Part shown: positions 45,805 through 55,712 of the stretch, one piece after another
How positions within the stretch are numbered: the stretch's first letter is position 1
How the letters are laid out: the number at the start of each line of letters is the position of its first letter
Assembly: GCA_024644235.1 (NCBI GenBank)
Contig: JAHELJ010000009.1
Location: forward strand, 80,438 to 144,437
Direction of reading: 5' to 3'
Length of the DNA stretch: 64,000 bases
Source of the DNA: Lewinellaceae bacterium
GTDB lineage: Bacteria > Bacteroidota > Bacteroidia > Chitinophagales > Saprospiraceae
Program-made: the position numbers and the translations under genes
Notes under the pieces: generated by a model
Seen by the model: the letters and a program-made list of their open reading frames with translations, nothing else
Databases searched by the model: none
Told to the model about the DNA's origin: nothing

Positions 45805-47322
45805 TTAGTGCTTGAAATGGCGGTTGCCTGTCAAGACCATGACCATATCATGGTGATCACAGAAATCAATGCTATCCTGATCTCTGATAGAACCACCAGG
45901 CTGAATCACTGCTAATAGGCCAGCCTCATGACCGATCTCAACACAATCGGGAAAAGGGAAAAAGGCATCAGAGGCCATTACAGCCCCTTTCAAATCAAAA
46001 CCAAAGTGCAACGCTTTGGAAATTGCCTGCTTTAGAGCATCAACTCTCGATGTTTGTCCGCAGCCCATACCCAAAAGCTGCTCATCCTTTGCAAGAACAA
46101 TCGTATTTGACTTGAGATGTTTCACACATTTATTTGCAAACAAGAGATCAGTGATTTGTGCTTCAGTGGGCTTGTTATTGGTTACTGGTTTTAGGTCTTG
46201 AGCAGACTCCGTCTTCAAATCCATATCCTGGGTAATTATCCCGTTGAGAATACTCCTAAACTGGCTCTTGCTGACGAAAAAATCTTTGCTACGAAGAACA
46301 ATGCGTTTCTTCTTTTTTAGTAACAAATCGAGCGCAACAGGCTCAAAGGCCGGGGCAATCAACACTTCATAGAATATTTGATCGATCGCTTCTGCAGTAC
46401 TCAAATCTACTGTACCATTGGTGATCAAGATTCCACCAAAAGCGGAAACAGGATCACCTGCTAATGCCGATTTCCAGGCTTCAAAAACCGTACTTCGTAC
46501 AGCCACTCCACAGGCGTTGGTATGCTTTAGAATAGCGAAACAGGGAGGTCCGGAAACAAACTCTCTCATTAACATTACGGCAGCATCTATATCCACCAGG
46601 TTATTATATGACAAAGCCTTGCCCCCTAGGATATCGAACAGTTCTGATAGATCTCCGTAGTAGGCACCATCTTGATGTGGATTCTCGCCGTAGCGTAGCG
46701 TAGCTTTTCCTGATGCAATAACCTGAAAAGACTCCTCATTACTGAAAAAGTCGGAAATAACCCGGTCATAATGCGCAGATACCTTAAATGCTTTTGTTGC
46801 AAATGCTTTTCGATCTTCGATATCAGAATATCCCTGTTTGGACTCGATTAGATTCTGAAGGTCGCGATATTCCTGCCGAGAAGGTATCACTACCACGTCA
46901 TGATAATTCTTGGCAGCTGCCCGAATAAGGGAAATTCCGCCGATATCGATCTTTTCAATGATCTCCGACTCGTCTCTGGTATTGGCTATAGTTTCTTCAA
47001 ACGGGTACAAGTCTACAATGACCAGATCGAATTCTGGGATTTCGTATTGAGCCAACTGAGCTTGATGGTCATCTTCTCGTCTCGCCAGGATGCCTCCGAA
47101 GACTTTTGGATGGAGAGTCTTCACTCTCCCACTTAGAATAGATGGGTATGTTGTTAATTCTTCAACACCATGTACGGGAACCTGCATCTCTTCTATGTAA
47201 CGTTGAGTGCCTCCTGTAGAGTAAATTTCTATTTGCAAATCAACCAATTGCTTGATTATTTCATCCAACCCTTCCTTGTGATAAACAGAAATTAAAGCAG
47301 TGCGAATTTGTTTTGGTTTCAT
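45805..47322 (-). CDS. purH: Bifunctional AICAR transformylase/IMP cyclohydrolase
   Basis: PurH carries out the last two steps to IMP. The N-terminal cyclohydrolase has SVYHKEGLDEII and GRVKTLHPKVFGG; the transformylase has LRYGENPHQ, LKHTNACGVA and the C-terminal DAFFPFPD. I use MKPKQIRTAL (505 residues); a methionine 14 codons upstream falls inside the TAnnTTTG box. It heads a transcript that continues through coaX, the outer-membrane protein and the first TPR gene. Confidence 0.97.
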   Translation of the reverse strand: MKPKQIRTALISVYHKEGLDEIIKQLVDLQIEIYSTGGTQRYIEEMQVPVHGVEELTTYPSILSGRVKTLHPKVFGGILARREDDHQAQLAQYEIPEFDLVIVDLYPFEETIANTRDESEIIEKIDIGGISLIRAAAKNYHDVVVIPSRQEYRDLQNLIESKQGYSDIEDRKAFATKAFKVSAHYDRVISDFFSNEESFQVIASGKATLRYGENPHQDGAYYGDLSELFDILGGKALSYNNLVDIDAAVMLMREFVSGPPCFAILKHTNACGVAVRSTVFEAWKSALAGDPVSAFGGILITNGTVDLSTAEAIDQIFYEVLIAPAFEPVALDLLLKKKKRIVLRSKDFFVSKSQFRSILNGIITQDMDLKTESAQDLKPVTNNKPTEAQITDLLFANKCVKHLKSNTIVLAKDEQLLGMGCGQTSRVDALKQAISKALHFGFDLKGAVMASDAFFPFPDCVEIGHEAGLLAVIQPGGSIRDQDSIDFCDHHDMVMVLTGNRHFKH

Positions 47323-47359
47323 ATGATCAAGATTCGAAGAAGAGAGGCTCAGTCGGTGA

Positions 47360-47367
47360 GGCAAATG
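47360..47367 (-). promoter_or_regulatory. purH: TAnnTTTG box upstream of purH
   Basis: The minus strand reads TACATTTG, 37 bases before the chosen purH ATG, and it overlaps the alternative upstream start. Confidence 0.5.
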
Positions 47368-47422
47368 TACGGAGAATCAATCAAGGTAGCGCCCTGCCCC
47401 GATCACTTCTACGGCTTTAATT

Positions 47423-47444
47423 CAAACAAAATGAGACGATCTCA
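47423..47444 (-). terminator. Weak terminator-like hairpin after tdk
   Basis: The minus strand has a 5-bp stem (TGAGA with TCTCA) followed by TTTTGTTTG, 12 bases after the tdk stop. It is short, so confidence is low. Confidence 0.35.
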
Positions 47445-47455
47445 GTTGCAGCAAA

Positions 47456-48046
47456 TTATTTGGATCTCAGATCAAGAATATTACCCATGGTGTAACATAC
47501 TCTACAGCGAGCTTCATACAGATCCCTTTCTCCTATCACCACCGTTGAGGCCTCATTACTGAGTCGATAGGAATGGGTGGCGAGATTGCCACAATGTTGG
47601 CATATCGCATGCACCTTGGTAATGTATTCCGCCACTGCCAATAATTGTGGCATTGGCCCGAATGGCCTTCCAGAGTAGTCCATGTCCAACCCAGCGACAA
47701 TAACTCTTTTCCCATTCAAAGCTAATTTTTCACATACCTCAGGCAATTGCCGGTCAAAGAATTGACCCTCATCAATACCGATGACTTGCACGTGATCTTC
47801 AATATTTAGTAATTGCTGAGAGCCCTCGATTGGAGTAGATATTAGACTATTTTCATCATGGGATACAACACTCGCTTCATCATATCGGATGTCGACTACC
47901 GGCTTAAATACCTCTACGATTTGATTGGCAATCTTTGCTCTCTTTAAACGCCTGATCAATTCTTCCGTCTTACCGGAAAACATTGAACCGCATATCACCT
48001 CGATCCAGCCACTGCGTTGCCCCTTAAAGTGCGGTTCCAAAAACAT
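47456..48046 (-). CDS. tdk: Thymidine kinase
   Basis: Tdk phosphorylates thymidine in the salvage pathway. The 196-residue type II enzyme has the P-loop [14 protein letters not shown], the catalytic region [21 protein letters not shown] and the zinc cysteines CQHC and CRVC of the lasso domain. Length and order are normal. It is divergent from the next plus-strand gene. Confidence 0.96.
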   Translation of the reverse strand: MFLEPHFKGQRSGWIEVICGSMFSGKTEELIRRLKRAKIANQIVEVFKPVVDIRYDEASVVSHDENSLISTPIEGSQQLLNIEDHVQVIGIDEGQFFDRQLPEVCEKLALNGKRVIVAGLDMDYSGRPFGPMPQLLAVAEYITKVHAICQHCGNLATHSYRLSNEASTVVIGERDLYEARCRVCYTMGNILDLRSK

Positions 48047-48133
48047 CGATCAGTGAAATATTGCTACTTTGAGGTATAAATCAAGGAATTGCACATGCAA
48101 TTTTTTCGTAATGCGTAAATTGCACTAAATAAT

Positions 48134-48946
48134 ATGGTTAAAGATACCATAAGCGAACGAGATTTTTCGTTAACAAAAAAACAAACGGAAATGTCACAGG
48201 AAAAGATCAATTTGATTCTCAAGAAAATCCAGACTATTCTGGGCCCCAATGGAGAGATCTCAGCATTGGAGAAGGATCTGATTAAGGGGTATCTTCGCGA
48301 ACTGTATGAAATGGTGGACCAATTGGGTTCTCAACCCGAAGAAGAAAAAGATAAGCAGGCAGAGCCTGCGATGAAATACCCCGTACCCATAGTCAGAAGG
48401 CAAGTCGAAGATATACCAAAGAAGCAGGAGCAAAGCTTTGCGTTTGTCGATACTCCGCAACCTCCTGAAGAAATAGAAGTATATGAATCGCCGAATCCAA
48501 ATGAGGATCACGCTGAAACGGAAGAGGAAGTAACGACAACCCCAGAAACGAATGGAGTTAAGCAGGCTCCTGTCGAAGCAGATTTCAAATCAGCAGCCCT
48601 CACAGAGGTAATAACTGCCAAGGCCCCCGCCAATAAAGATTTTGGAGAATTGTTTGCTGTCGAGAACGCTAAAGATCTGTCGGAAAAGTTGAGTCGCAGA
48701 CCCCTTCATGACCTTCACAAGGCATTCAGTATCAACGATAGACTTTTGGTGACCGAAAGGCTCTTTGGCGGGTCAACAGAAGAATTTCTCGACACGTTAG
48801 ATATACTAAACTCTAAGCATAACTTTGAAGACGCCAAGGTCTACCTTGAACGCTATGTGATCGAAAAATTCAATTGGTTGGACGAGGCAAGGAAGGATCA
48901 AGCTCGTGATTTTATTACCTTGGTATCGAGAAGATATACGGATTGA
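48134..48946 (+). CDS. Conserved protein of unknown function, helical ends with an acidic linker
   Basis: A 270-residue soluble protein with three parts: an N-terminal helical region (ILKKIQTILGPNGEISALEKDLIKGYLRELYEM), a low-complexity acidic and proline-rich linker (about 75-165) and a C-terminal helical domain from LSRRPLHDLHKAFSINDRLLVTERLF onward. I see no catalytic motif. A start at MSQEKINLI (48191) would remove 19 residues and is plausible. The rhomboid gene follows 13 bases later, so they may work together. Confidence 0.7.
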   Translation: MVKDTISERDFSLTKKQTEMSQEKINLILKKIQTILGPNGEISALEKDLIKGYLRELYEMVDQLGSQPEEEKDKQAEPAMKYPVPIVRRQVEDIPKKQEQSFAFVDTPQPPEEIEVYESPNPNEDHAETEEEVTTTPETNGVKQAPVEADFKSAALTEVITAKAPANKDFGELFAVENAKDLSEKLSRRPLHDLHKAFSINDRLLVTERLFGGSTEEFLDTLDILNSKHNFEDAKVYLERYVIEKFNWLDEARKDQARDFITLVSRRYTD

Positions 48947-48959
48947 CTTCACCAGTTAG

Positions 48960-49670
48960 ATGTCTAAATTCAAAGATTCTGGTCTATATCAAAGCATCAA
49001 GTTTCCTGCAGGTCTCTTAGTCTTGTTGTGGATTATTCAGTTGTTTCAATATCTGACTGGATTTAACCTGGGGGGGTTTGGCATCTATCCCAGACATCTC
49101 ATTGGATTCAAAGGAGTATTTACCTCTCCATTTATCCATTCCAGCAATGACATGATGCACCTTATCAATAACTCGGTGCCACTATTTGTCAGCATGGCTG
49201 TGATCTTATTCTTCTATAGAAGGGTGGCTTATCAGTCGATTGCGATGATATATGTATTGACCGGTCTGGCTGTATGGATATTTGCCCGACCAGTTTTCCA
49301 TATCGGTGCCAGCGGTGTAATCTATGGCTTGGTGTCATTCATTTTTTGGAATGGAATCTTTCGACGCAACATAAAATCAATTGTGCTGGCGCTTATCATC
49401 CTTCTATTATACAGTGGAATGTTTTTGGGAGTCCTACCTAATCAACCAGGAATTTCCTGGGAGAGCCATTTAATTGGTGGTTTAGTCGGAATCGTAGTAT
49501 CCTTTTTCTTTCGGCACCAGTTGGAATGGGAAGAGATTGCCGAAAAGGAAACTGTCATGATCGAAGAAGGAGAGGAAGGGTTCTTTCTGGAAAGGGACAC
49601 CTTCGAAAAAACTTTCGATCAAAGAAAACGCGATAGACATCAGGACTGGAATTCAAACACCACCTGGTAA
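48960..49670 (+). CDS. Rhomboid-family intramembrane serine protease
   Basis: A 236-residue membrane protein with six hydrophobic segments. The catalytic serine is in IGASGVIYG (GxSG) and the histidine in WESHLIGGLVGI, both inside helices as expected. The NDMMHLINNSVPLF segment also fits rhomboids. The substrate is unknown. The C-terminal tail is charged and cytoplasmic. It converges with murQ one base away. Confidence 0.9.
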   Translation: MSKFKDSGLYQSIKFPAGLLVLLWIIQLFQYLTGFNLGGFGIYPRHLIGFKGVFTSPFIHSSNDMMHLINNSVPLFVSMAVILFFYRRVAYQSIAMIYVLTGLAVWIFARPVFHIGASGVIYGLVSFIFWNGIFRRNIKSIVLALIILLLYSGMFLGVLPNQPGISWESHLIGGLVGIVVSFFFRHQLEWEEIAEKETVMIEEGEEGFFLERDTFEKTFDQRKRDRHQDWNSNTTW

Positions 49671-49671
49671 G

Positions 49672-50487
49672 CTAATTTTGCTTCTGTTCTATTTTCTCGA
49701 TCGCTCTTCGCACACTCCCCGCTTCCAACAGGAGGTTCTTGGCTGCTTCACTTTCCAAGCCGAACCTTTGCATTAGGATTTCGGTACCCCTCCTTTTCAA
49801 CTTGTCGTTGGATAAAGCCATGTCCACCATCTTATTATCCTCCACTCGCCCCAATTTGATCATTACGCTGGTACTAATCATGTTCAGAATCAGCTTTTGA
49901 GCAGTACCCGATTTCATTCGAGTGCTGCCCGTTACAAACTCAGGTCCCACCACCACCAAAATGGGATAGTCAGCTTGCTCAAGAATTGGTGACCCCGGAT
50001 TACAGGTAATGCATCCTGTGCTAATGCCTCTGTCTCTGCAGTCCTTCAGGCCATGTACAACGTAAGGCGTGGTCCCGGAGGACGCAATTCCCACCACTAC
50101 ATCGTCAGCATTAATGCCATGGCCATCGAGATCTTTCATTGCTTGGTGAATATCATCCTCGGCATGCTCAATACTGTGTCTTAGGGCCTTATCTCCACCT
50201 GCTATCAAGCCAATCACCCAACCTTCCGGCACCCCATAAGTTGGTGGACATTCTGATGCATCCAAGACGCCAAGACGACCGCTCGTTCCCGCACCAATAT
50301 AGAAGAGCCTACCCCCTAATGCCATTTTTTGAGAAATATGATCTACTAAGGCCTCGACAGATTCCAATACTTTCCCAACAGCCACCGGCACCTTTTGGTC
50401 TTCCCGGTTCATATTGGCCAACAGCTCACCTGTGCTCATCTTTTCCAAGTGCCGGTAAAGTGAGCTGCTTTCAGTTATCTTTTCCAT
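49672..50487 (-). CDS. murQ: N-acetylmuramic acid 6-phosphate etherase
   Basis: MurQ splits the lactyl ether of MurNAc 6-phosphate, letting the cell reuse peptidoglycan sugars. The SIS-domain signature IGAGTSGRLGVLDASECPPTYG and the later GSTRMKSGTAQKLILNM are present. At 271 residues it is somewhat shorter than the E. coli enzyme. It is 17 bases downstream of a sodium:solute symporter, suggesting that the symporter brings in a cell-wall sugar. I do not see the matching kinase nearby. Confidence 0.95.
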   Translation of the reverse strand: MEKITESSSLYRHLEKMSTGELLANMNREDQKVPVAVGKVLESVEALVDHISQKMALGGRLFYIGAGTSGRLGVLDASECPPTYGVPEGWVIGLIAGGDKALRHSIEHAEDDIHQAMKDLDGHGINADDVVVGIASSGTTPYVVHGLKDCRDRGISTGCITCNPGSPILEQADYPILVVVGPEFVTGSTRMKSGTAQKLILNMISTSVMIKLGRVEDNKMVDMALSNDKLKRRGTEILMQRFGLESEAAKNLLLEAGSVRRAIEKIEQKQN

Positions 50488-50504
50488 ATTTCAGATGCAA
50501 TTTT

Positions 50505-52025
50505 TCAGGTTTTGTATAGGAGTGCATCAGGTGCCGGCCGATCTCGGTAACTCAAAAGCCAAAGGCCAACAAAAGTGATGAGGCCATTCAAGATCAATAG
50601 CTCAAAGCCAAAATGATATCCCCAGAGCAATACAGTCGAGAACTTGTCGATGAGGAAAGTGAGTACCGGCGAAAGCAGACAGATCCAAGGAACAAGTTTG
50701 TCCCTTAAGCTGCGATTGATGAAAAATCCAAATGTATAAAGTCCCAGTAACGGACCGTATGTGTATCCGGCAATCTTAAATAGCGCGGCAATAACTGCCT
50801 CATCATTGATAAACCAAAAGAGCATAATCATTAGGAAAAGAACGCCAGAAACCCCCAGATGCACCAGTAATCTTACTTTCTTCTTGTTTGACTCTGTCCG
50901 ACCTGATTTGTTGAAATTGAGAAAGTCAATGCAAAAGGAAGTTGTAAGTGCAGTCAGTGCCGAGTCTGCGCTTGAGTATGCCGCTGCGATCAGGCCAATT
51001 AAGAAAACAATCCCAACGGTAGGGTTGAGGTAATTCAAGGCTATCGTAGGATATAATAGATCTGAAGCTGGTCTGGCTTCATCACCAACCAACCTGGTCG
51101 GCATGTCTATTCCTTGCTGTGCCGAATAGATGTAAAGTAACGCACCAAGAGCTAGAAACAACAGATTGGCAAAAATGAGGATGAAACTAAACGTCATCAT
51201 GTTTTTCTGCGCATCCTTTATGTTTCTACAACTGAGGTTTTTTTGCATCATGTCCTGATCGAGCCCGGTCATCACAATGGCGATAAACATTCCAGCAAAG
51301 AATTGTTTGAAAAAATTGCGGGCATCAGCCCATCCGCCGGAAAAAAACCAAATCTTGGAAAATTCACTTTCTCTGATCGTTTGAACTAGGCCCAATCCTC
51401 TCATATCCATGCTATTACCTATAAAAATGATCGTGAGTATAACAGCAATCAACATGGATGCAGTTTGCAGTGTATCCGTCCACACAATGGTCTTAATTCC
51501 TCCTCGATATGTGTAGATCCAGATCAGTGCAATGGTGATTAAAATCGTGGCCCAAAATGGGATACCAAACGCTGCCATCAGAAAATTCTGAAGAACAATC
51601 GCCACTAGAAACAATCGAAAGGAAGCTCCAACTGTTCGGGAGAGCAGGAAATACGCTGCCCCGGTTTTATAGCTATGAGTGCCAAATCGTGCCTCCAGAT
51701 AGGTGTATATTGAAGTAAGCCTCAGTTTATAGTACATAGGCATTAGGATAAATGCGATCACCACGTAACCAAAGAAATAGCCAAGTACCATCTGCATATA
51801 GGAAAACTGACTGGCTTCAACCCAACCTGGAACAGATATGAATGTAACTCCAGAAAGAGAAGCTCCGATCATACCGAATGCCACTACATACCAAGGTGAC
51901 TGCCGACTCCCAATAAAGAAGTCTTCATTGTTTGAATCACGCGAGGTGAAATATGAGATAATCATCAGGAAGAGAAAGTAGGCTATGACTATTGCCAGTA
52001 TGAGGGTCGGTGAGATTCCTTGCAT
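50505..52025 (-). CDS. Sodium:solute symporter family transporter
   Basis: A 506-residue SSS-family permease with about 13 membrane segments. The family segments FFIGSRQSPWYVVAFGMIGASLSGVTFISVPG and the internal AAYSSADSALTALTTSF are clear. The substrate is unknown; next to murQ, uptake of MurNAc or a related amino sugar is a fair guess. It begins one base after the upp stop, so upp, the symporter and murQ form one operon. Confidence 0.9.
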   Translation of the reverse strand: MQGISPTLILAIVIAYFLFLMIISYFTSRDSNNEDFFIGSRQSPWYVVAFGMIGASLSGVTFISVPGWVEASQFSYMQMVLGYFFGYVVIAFILMPMYYKLRLTSIYTYLEARFGTHSYKTGAAYFLLSRTVGASFRLFLVAIVLQNFLMAAFGIPFWATILITIALIWIYTYRGGIKTIVWTDTLQTASMLIAVILTIIFIGNSMDMRGLGLVQTIRESEFSKIWFFSGGWADARNFFKQFFAGMFIAIVMTGLDQDMMQKNLSCRNIKDAQKNMMTFSFILIFANLLFLALGALLYIYSAQQGIDMPTRLVGDEARPASDLLYPTIALNYLNPTVGIVFLIGLIAAAYSSADSALTALTTSFCIDFLNFNKSGRTESNKKKVRLLVHLGVSGVLFLMIMLFWFINDEAVIAALFKIAGYTYGPLLGLYTFGFFINRSLRDKLVPWICLLSPVLTFLIDKFSTVLLWGYHFGFELLILNGLITFVGLWLLSYRDRPAPDALLYKT

Positions 52026-52676
52026 CTACTCCTGCAACTTTTCTCCATAGAGCAGATCACCTGCATCTCCCAAACCAGGAACGATGAAAGACTTGGCTGT
52101 CAACTCCTCGTCCTGAGCCCCCACCCAGATCTTGACTTTCGGGTATAGTCGGCTGATGTAATTTATTCCATCGCTAGAACCAATGATCGTGGCAATATGT
52201 ATTGATTTGGGTGTTCCATAGTCCTGCAAAATCTTGAGCGCAGCATGAAAAGATGAGCCGGTCGCCAGCATGGCATCAGTAAGGATAAGGATCGAGCCGT
52301 CTAAATTTGGACAGGTGGCATATTCCAGATTAATTTCAAAAGTGCCATCCTTATGATGTTTTCGGTACGCTGAAATAAATGCATTCTCAGCATAATCAAT
52401 AAAGTCAAGCATCCCTTCGTGCAAAGGGAGTCCGGCACGTAAGATGCTGGCTATGATAACTCTCTCGCTAGGTACAGATACCGAAGCTACCCCCAGAGGT
52501 GTTTCACGCTCCTCAATTCGGTAGGCAAAAGTCTTGCTAATCTCATAGGCAAAAATCTTTCCCAGTCTTTGCACATTTGTGCGAAATCTCAATCTGTCAT
52601 GCTGAATTTCCACATCCCTGAGTTCGGCAATAAACTGGCCGGCAATGCTATTTTGTTCGCTGAGATTAATTACCAT
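52026..52676 (-). CDS. upp: Uracil phosphoribosyltransferase
   Basis: Upp makes UMP from uracil and PRPP. The 216-residue protein has the PRPP loop ILTDAMLATGSS, the ASILRAGLPLHEGML segment and the C-terminal IVPGLGDAGDLLYGE. Compared with the usual DPMLATG the second residue is Ala, a small variation. It is the first gene of the upp-symporter-murQ operon. Confidence 0.95.
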   Translation of the reverse strand: MVINLSEQNSIAGQFIAELRDVEIQHDRLRFRTNVQRLGKIFAYEISKTFAYRIEERETPLGVASVSVPSERVIIASILRAGLPLHEGMLDFIDYAENAFISAYRKHHKDGTFEINLEYATCPNLDGSILILTDAMLATGSSFHAALKILQDYGTPKSIHIATIIGSSDGINYISRLYPKVKIWVGAQDEELTAKSFIVPGLGDAGDLLYGEKLQE

Positions 52677-52763
52677 GACTTAGAGATCCAGGGGGTTTGG
52701 GGTAAATATAAGGTTTCTCAGCTATCTAAATTTATACTACTCCATTGCAACCAATGTCCTTCA

Positions 52764-52857
52764 TAAGTCGTTACATTATAGTCTCGGACCTGTTCGTCTG
52801 AATTGTTGTTTAAGGAATTGCAAAATCGTATGTTTTCCAGTATCTTAAGTCGTTACA
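52764..52857. repeat. Two copies of TAAGTCGTTACA, 82 bases apart
   Basis: The 12-base word occurs at 52764-52775 and 52846-52857, both in the gap between upp and the next plus-strand gene. The second copy ends 11 bases before the ATG. They may be binding sites for a regulator, or a chance duplication. Confidence 0.4.
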
Positions 52858-52868
52858 CATAGAGTCCT

Positions 52869-53651
52869 ATGACAAGATTTATATCATGTGTTCTCCTGTT
52901 CACTTTGGTGAACACCCTTACTGCTCAGCGGATCATTCAACCAAAGCCTATTGGCGAACAAGCGCTGGTATATGAGATTGAACGGGTCGGTGATATCCGT
53001 TTCCATACAAATGGGTTTTCATTAGGGTACTCTGTTGCAGACATACAAACATGGTATAGATCAACCTATTATTATTTTGACCTTGGCTCTCTTAAGCATC
53101 CGAAAGAATATTCGCAAAATTTCAAATTCTTCAATACCGGGTTTTTCAGGGAGTCCTCCAAACCATTTATCTACGGTAAGCAAAATCGGCTCTACGCTCT
53201 AAGAGCCGGTCTTGGAACCAAACGCTACTTTTCTGAAAAGGCCAGACACAAAAGCGTAGTCGTAGGCATCAATTATGCATACGGTTTTACCCTTGGAGTT
53301 CTAAAGCCATATTACCTTAAACTAAAGCGGTTTGAGGACGGGGGATCCGAACCCGTGATCACGGTGGAAAAGTATACTGAGGAAAATGCTGAAATTTTCC
53401 TAGATGAAACGCTGATTTTTGGAGGGGCAGAGTTCCGTCATGGAATAGATGAGCTTAGGTTGAGGCCTGGTATCCATGGAAAATTTGGAGCAAACTTTTC
53501 GTGGGGCAATGTCGATCATATCATCAAGGCACTGGAAGTGGGGATAATGGCCGATCTCTTCCTCGGTCAGGTCCCAATAATGATCACGGAAGAGAACAGA
53601 CCGTATTTCCTCAATCTTTACATAACTTTGCAGCTCGGAAAAAGGTCTTAA
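52869..53651 (+). CDS. Exported outer-membrane-type protein, function unknown
   Basis: A 260-residue protein with a signal peptide ([20 protein letters not shown]) and a beta-rich body with alternating strands ([24 protein letters not shown] and a final [11 protein letters not shown]) that suggests a small outer-membrane barrel. I do not recognise the family. It is followed after 20 bases by lipA on the same strand. Confidence 0.7.
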   Translation: MTRFISCVLLFTLVNTLTAQRIIQPKPIGEQALVYEIERVGDIRFHTNGFSLGYSVADIQTWYRSTYYYFDLGSLKHPKEYSQNFKFFNTGFFRESSKPFIYGKQNRLYALRAGLGTKRYFSEKARHKSVVVGINYAYGFTLGVLKPYYLKLKRFEDGGSEPVITVEKYTEENAEIFLDETLIFGGAEFRHGIDELRLRPGIHGKFGANFSWGNVDHIIKALEVGIMADLFLGQVPIMITEENRPYFLNLYITLQLGKRS

Positions 53652-53671
53652 TCCTTTTCAAATCCATCTGC

Positions 53672-54538
53672 ATGATCGAGCTACCAGTTGTTGATAAGCG
53701 GCCTCAACGAAGGCCAGACTGGCTTCGAGTCAAGTTGCCAATTGGCGAGAGTTATAGGCGGGTCCGCCGACTGGTGGATGAGTATCAGCTCCACACAATC
53801 TGCCAGAGTGGCAACTGCCCGAACATGGGTGAGTGCTGGGGAGCCGGCACTGCAACTTTCATGATTCTGGGTAACACTTGTACCAGGTCGTGCAGTTTTT
53901 GTGCGGTAAAGACAGGGAGGCCACCCGAATATGATGAAGACGAACCACGCCGTGTGGCCGAGGCCATCAAATTGATGCAAGTCAAGCATGCTGTGATCAC
54001 TTCCGTAAACAGAGATGAGCTCAAGGACCGCGGGGCGGAAATCTGGCATCAAACGGTACAATCAATTAAACAACTCACTCCTGATACAACCATTGAAACA
54101 CTCATTCCAGACGTAAAAGGAACATGGTGGGCACTGGAACGTATGATATCAGCTGGGCAAGAGGTAGTCTCTCATAACATTGAAACTGTGGCAAGGCTTT
54201 ATAAAAAAGTAAGGCCTCAAGCCAAATATGAAAGAAGCCTGGAACAAATAAAGAGGACTAAAGCACAGGGCAAAAGAACAAAATCCGGCATCATGGTTGG
54301 ATTGGGAGAACAGGTCGATGAGGTGCTGGTCGCCATGGACGATCTACGATCTCATGATTGTGACGTCTTGACGATCGGCCAATATCTTCAACCTACTAAA
54401 ATGCACCTCAAAGTATCCGAGTTTATTCATCCGGATCAATTTACCAGGTATAGAGAGGAAGGTCTTAATCGTGGTTTCGACTTCGTCGAAAGCGGGCCAC
54501 TGGTTAGATCATCATATCATGCTGAACGACATCTCTGA
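53672..54538 (+). CDS. lipA: Lipoyl synthase
   Basis: LipA inserts the two sulfur atoms of lipoate using radical SAM chemistry. The auxiliary cluster cysteines are in [12 protein letters not shown] and the radical SAM cluster in [10 protein letters not shown]; the C-terminal RSSYHAE holds the conserved serine. I use the ATG at 53672 ([19 protein letters not shown], 288 residues); the longer frame upstream overlaps the previous gene. It converges with dprA two bases away. Confidence 0.97.
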   Translation: MIELPVVDKRPQRRPDWLRVKLPIGESYRRVRRLVDEYQLHTICQSGNCPNMGECWGAGTATFMILGNTCTRSCSFCAVKTGRPPEYDEDEPRRVAEAIKLMQVKHAVITSVNRDELKDRGAEIWHQTVQSIKQLTPDTTIETLIPDVKGTWWALERMISAGQEVVSHNIETVARLYKKVRPQAKYERSLEQIKRTKAQGKRTKSGIMVGLGEQVDEVLVAMDDLRSHDCDVLTIGQYLQPTKMHLKVSEFIHPDQFTRYREEGLNRGFDFVESGPLVRSSYHAERHL

Positions 54539-54540
54539 TT

Positions 54541-55641
54541 TTATTGCAAGAGATACATCTTTCCCGGAAGTGAACGGAGCATTCCTTTAAATTCCAGATT
54601 GAGGAGACCCGAAGCAATCTCACTGGCAGTTAACGTCGACTCCTTGTAAATCCGGTCGATACTTGTTGGAACTTCTTTAGATAAAAGGTCGAAGATCTGG
54701 TGTTCGCTGGTACTTAGATCTTCGAAAAGAGATTGTTGTTTTACCATGTGTTCCGGATTAGATTCCCATTGCATCATTTCTGCTAATTCATTTCCCCCTT
54801 CTAAAAGATGAGCACGATTTGTTTTGATCAGGAAGTTGCAACCCTTACTGGTTGAGTCACCAATCCTTCCAGGTAGAGCAAAAACATCTTTATGGTAGCC
54901 ATTTGCCATTTCCGCCGTGATCATTGATCCTCCTCTTCGGTCTGACTCCACTACGACTAGTGCATCACACATCCCGGCAATAATTCTATTTCGCATTGGA
55001 AAATTCTCGCGATCTGGTTCAGTTGCCTTGCCAAACTCAGTGACCAATCCACCATGATCCACCATTTCTGATGCAGTGCGGCGGTGGGCTGCAGGATAGA
55101 TCCTATCCAATCCAGTGCCCATCACTCCAAGGGTTGCAAGCCCCTGCTTCAGTGCAGTGCGATGAGCTGTAATATCTATGCCATAGGCCAGCCCACTGAT
55201 GATCAATGGATTGGAACCAGATACATCTTCAATTAGCTTTTCGCATTGAGTCCTTCCGTAATTGCTGGGTCGTCTTGTACCGACTACCCCGATAATTCTT
55301 GGATGATTTAAATCGCAGACTCCCTTGTGATACAGGATGACCGGAGCATCCTTGATGCGCTTGAGTCGAAAAGGATATTCATCATCGAGGTAAAAAACTG
55401 CTTTGATGCCATGCTTTTCGATAAATGCCAATTCCTCCTCTGCTTTCTGAAAACTCTTCTTCTTGACGATACTGTCTGCAATCTTATCTCCGATCCCCGG
55501 TATCTTGATTAGGCTAGACTTACGCTGCTGAAATACGGCTTCAACTCCTCCCGAAAAACTAATCACATTTTTAGCGAGTACAGAACCTACCATTGGAATA
55601 TGGGTAATTGCAATTTTATAAAGTAGCTGCTGATCGTACAT
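54541..55641 (-). CDS. dprA: DNA processing protein DprA
   Basis: DprA protects incoming single-stranded DNA and loads RecA during transformation. The 366-residue protein has an N-terminal helix-hairpin-helix-like region (IKIPGIGDKIADSIV), the Rossmann core with GVVGTRRPSNYG, ISGLAYGIDITAH and ESDRRGGSMITAEMA, and a C-terminal winged helix. Length and order are standard. It is divergent from the RNase H gene. Confidence 0.95.
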   Translation of the reverse strand: MYDQQLLYKIAITHIPMVGSVLAKNVISFSGGVEAVFQQRKSSLIKIPGIGDKIADSIVKKKSFQKAEEELAFIEKHGIKAVFYLDDEYPFRLKRIKDAPVILYHKGVCDLNHPRIIGVVGTRRPSNYGRTQCEKLIEDVSGSNPLIISGLAYGIDITAHRTALKQGLATLGVMGTGLDRIYPAAHRRTASEMVDHGGLVTEFGKATEPDRENFPMRNRIIAGMCDALVVVESDRRGGSMITAEMANGYHKDVFALPGRIGDSTSKGCNFLIKTNRAHLLEGGNELAEMMQWESNPEHMVKQQSLFEDLSTSEHQIFDLLSKEVPTSIDRIYKESTLTASEIASGLLNLEFKGMLRSLPGKMYLLQ

Positions 55642-55712
55642 GGAGTCGGAGGAAATAACAAAATAGCAAAATCAAGAATTTTATGAATATTTTGAGCCAA
55701 ATCACATTCTTA

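Noticed and set aside
47323..47364. Upstream start for PurH
   Set aside because: It would begin within the TACATTTG box, and the extra residues are not typical of PurH.
53501..53671. N-terminal extension of LipA by 57 residues
   Set aside because: It lies inside the preceding gene in another frame and shows no conserved features; LipA normally begins near MIELPVVDK.
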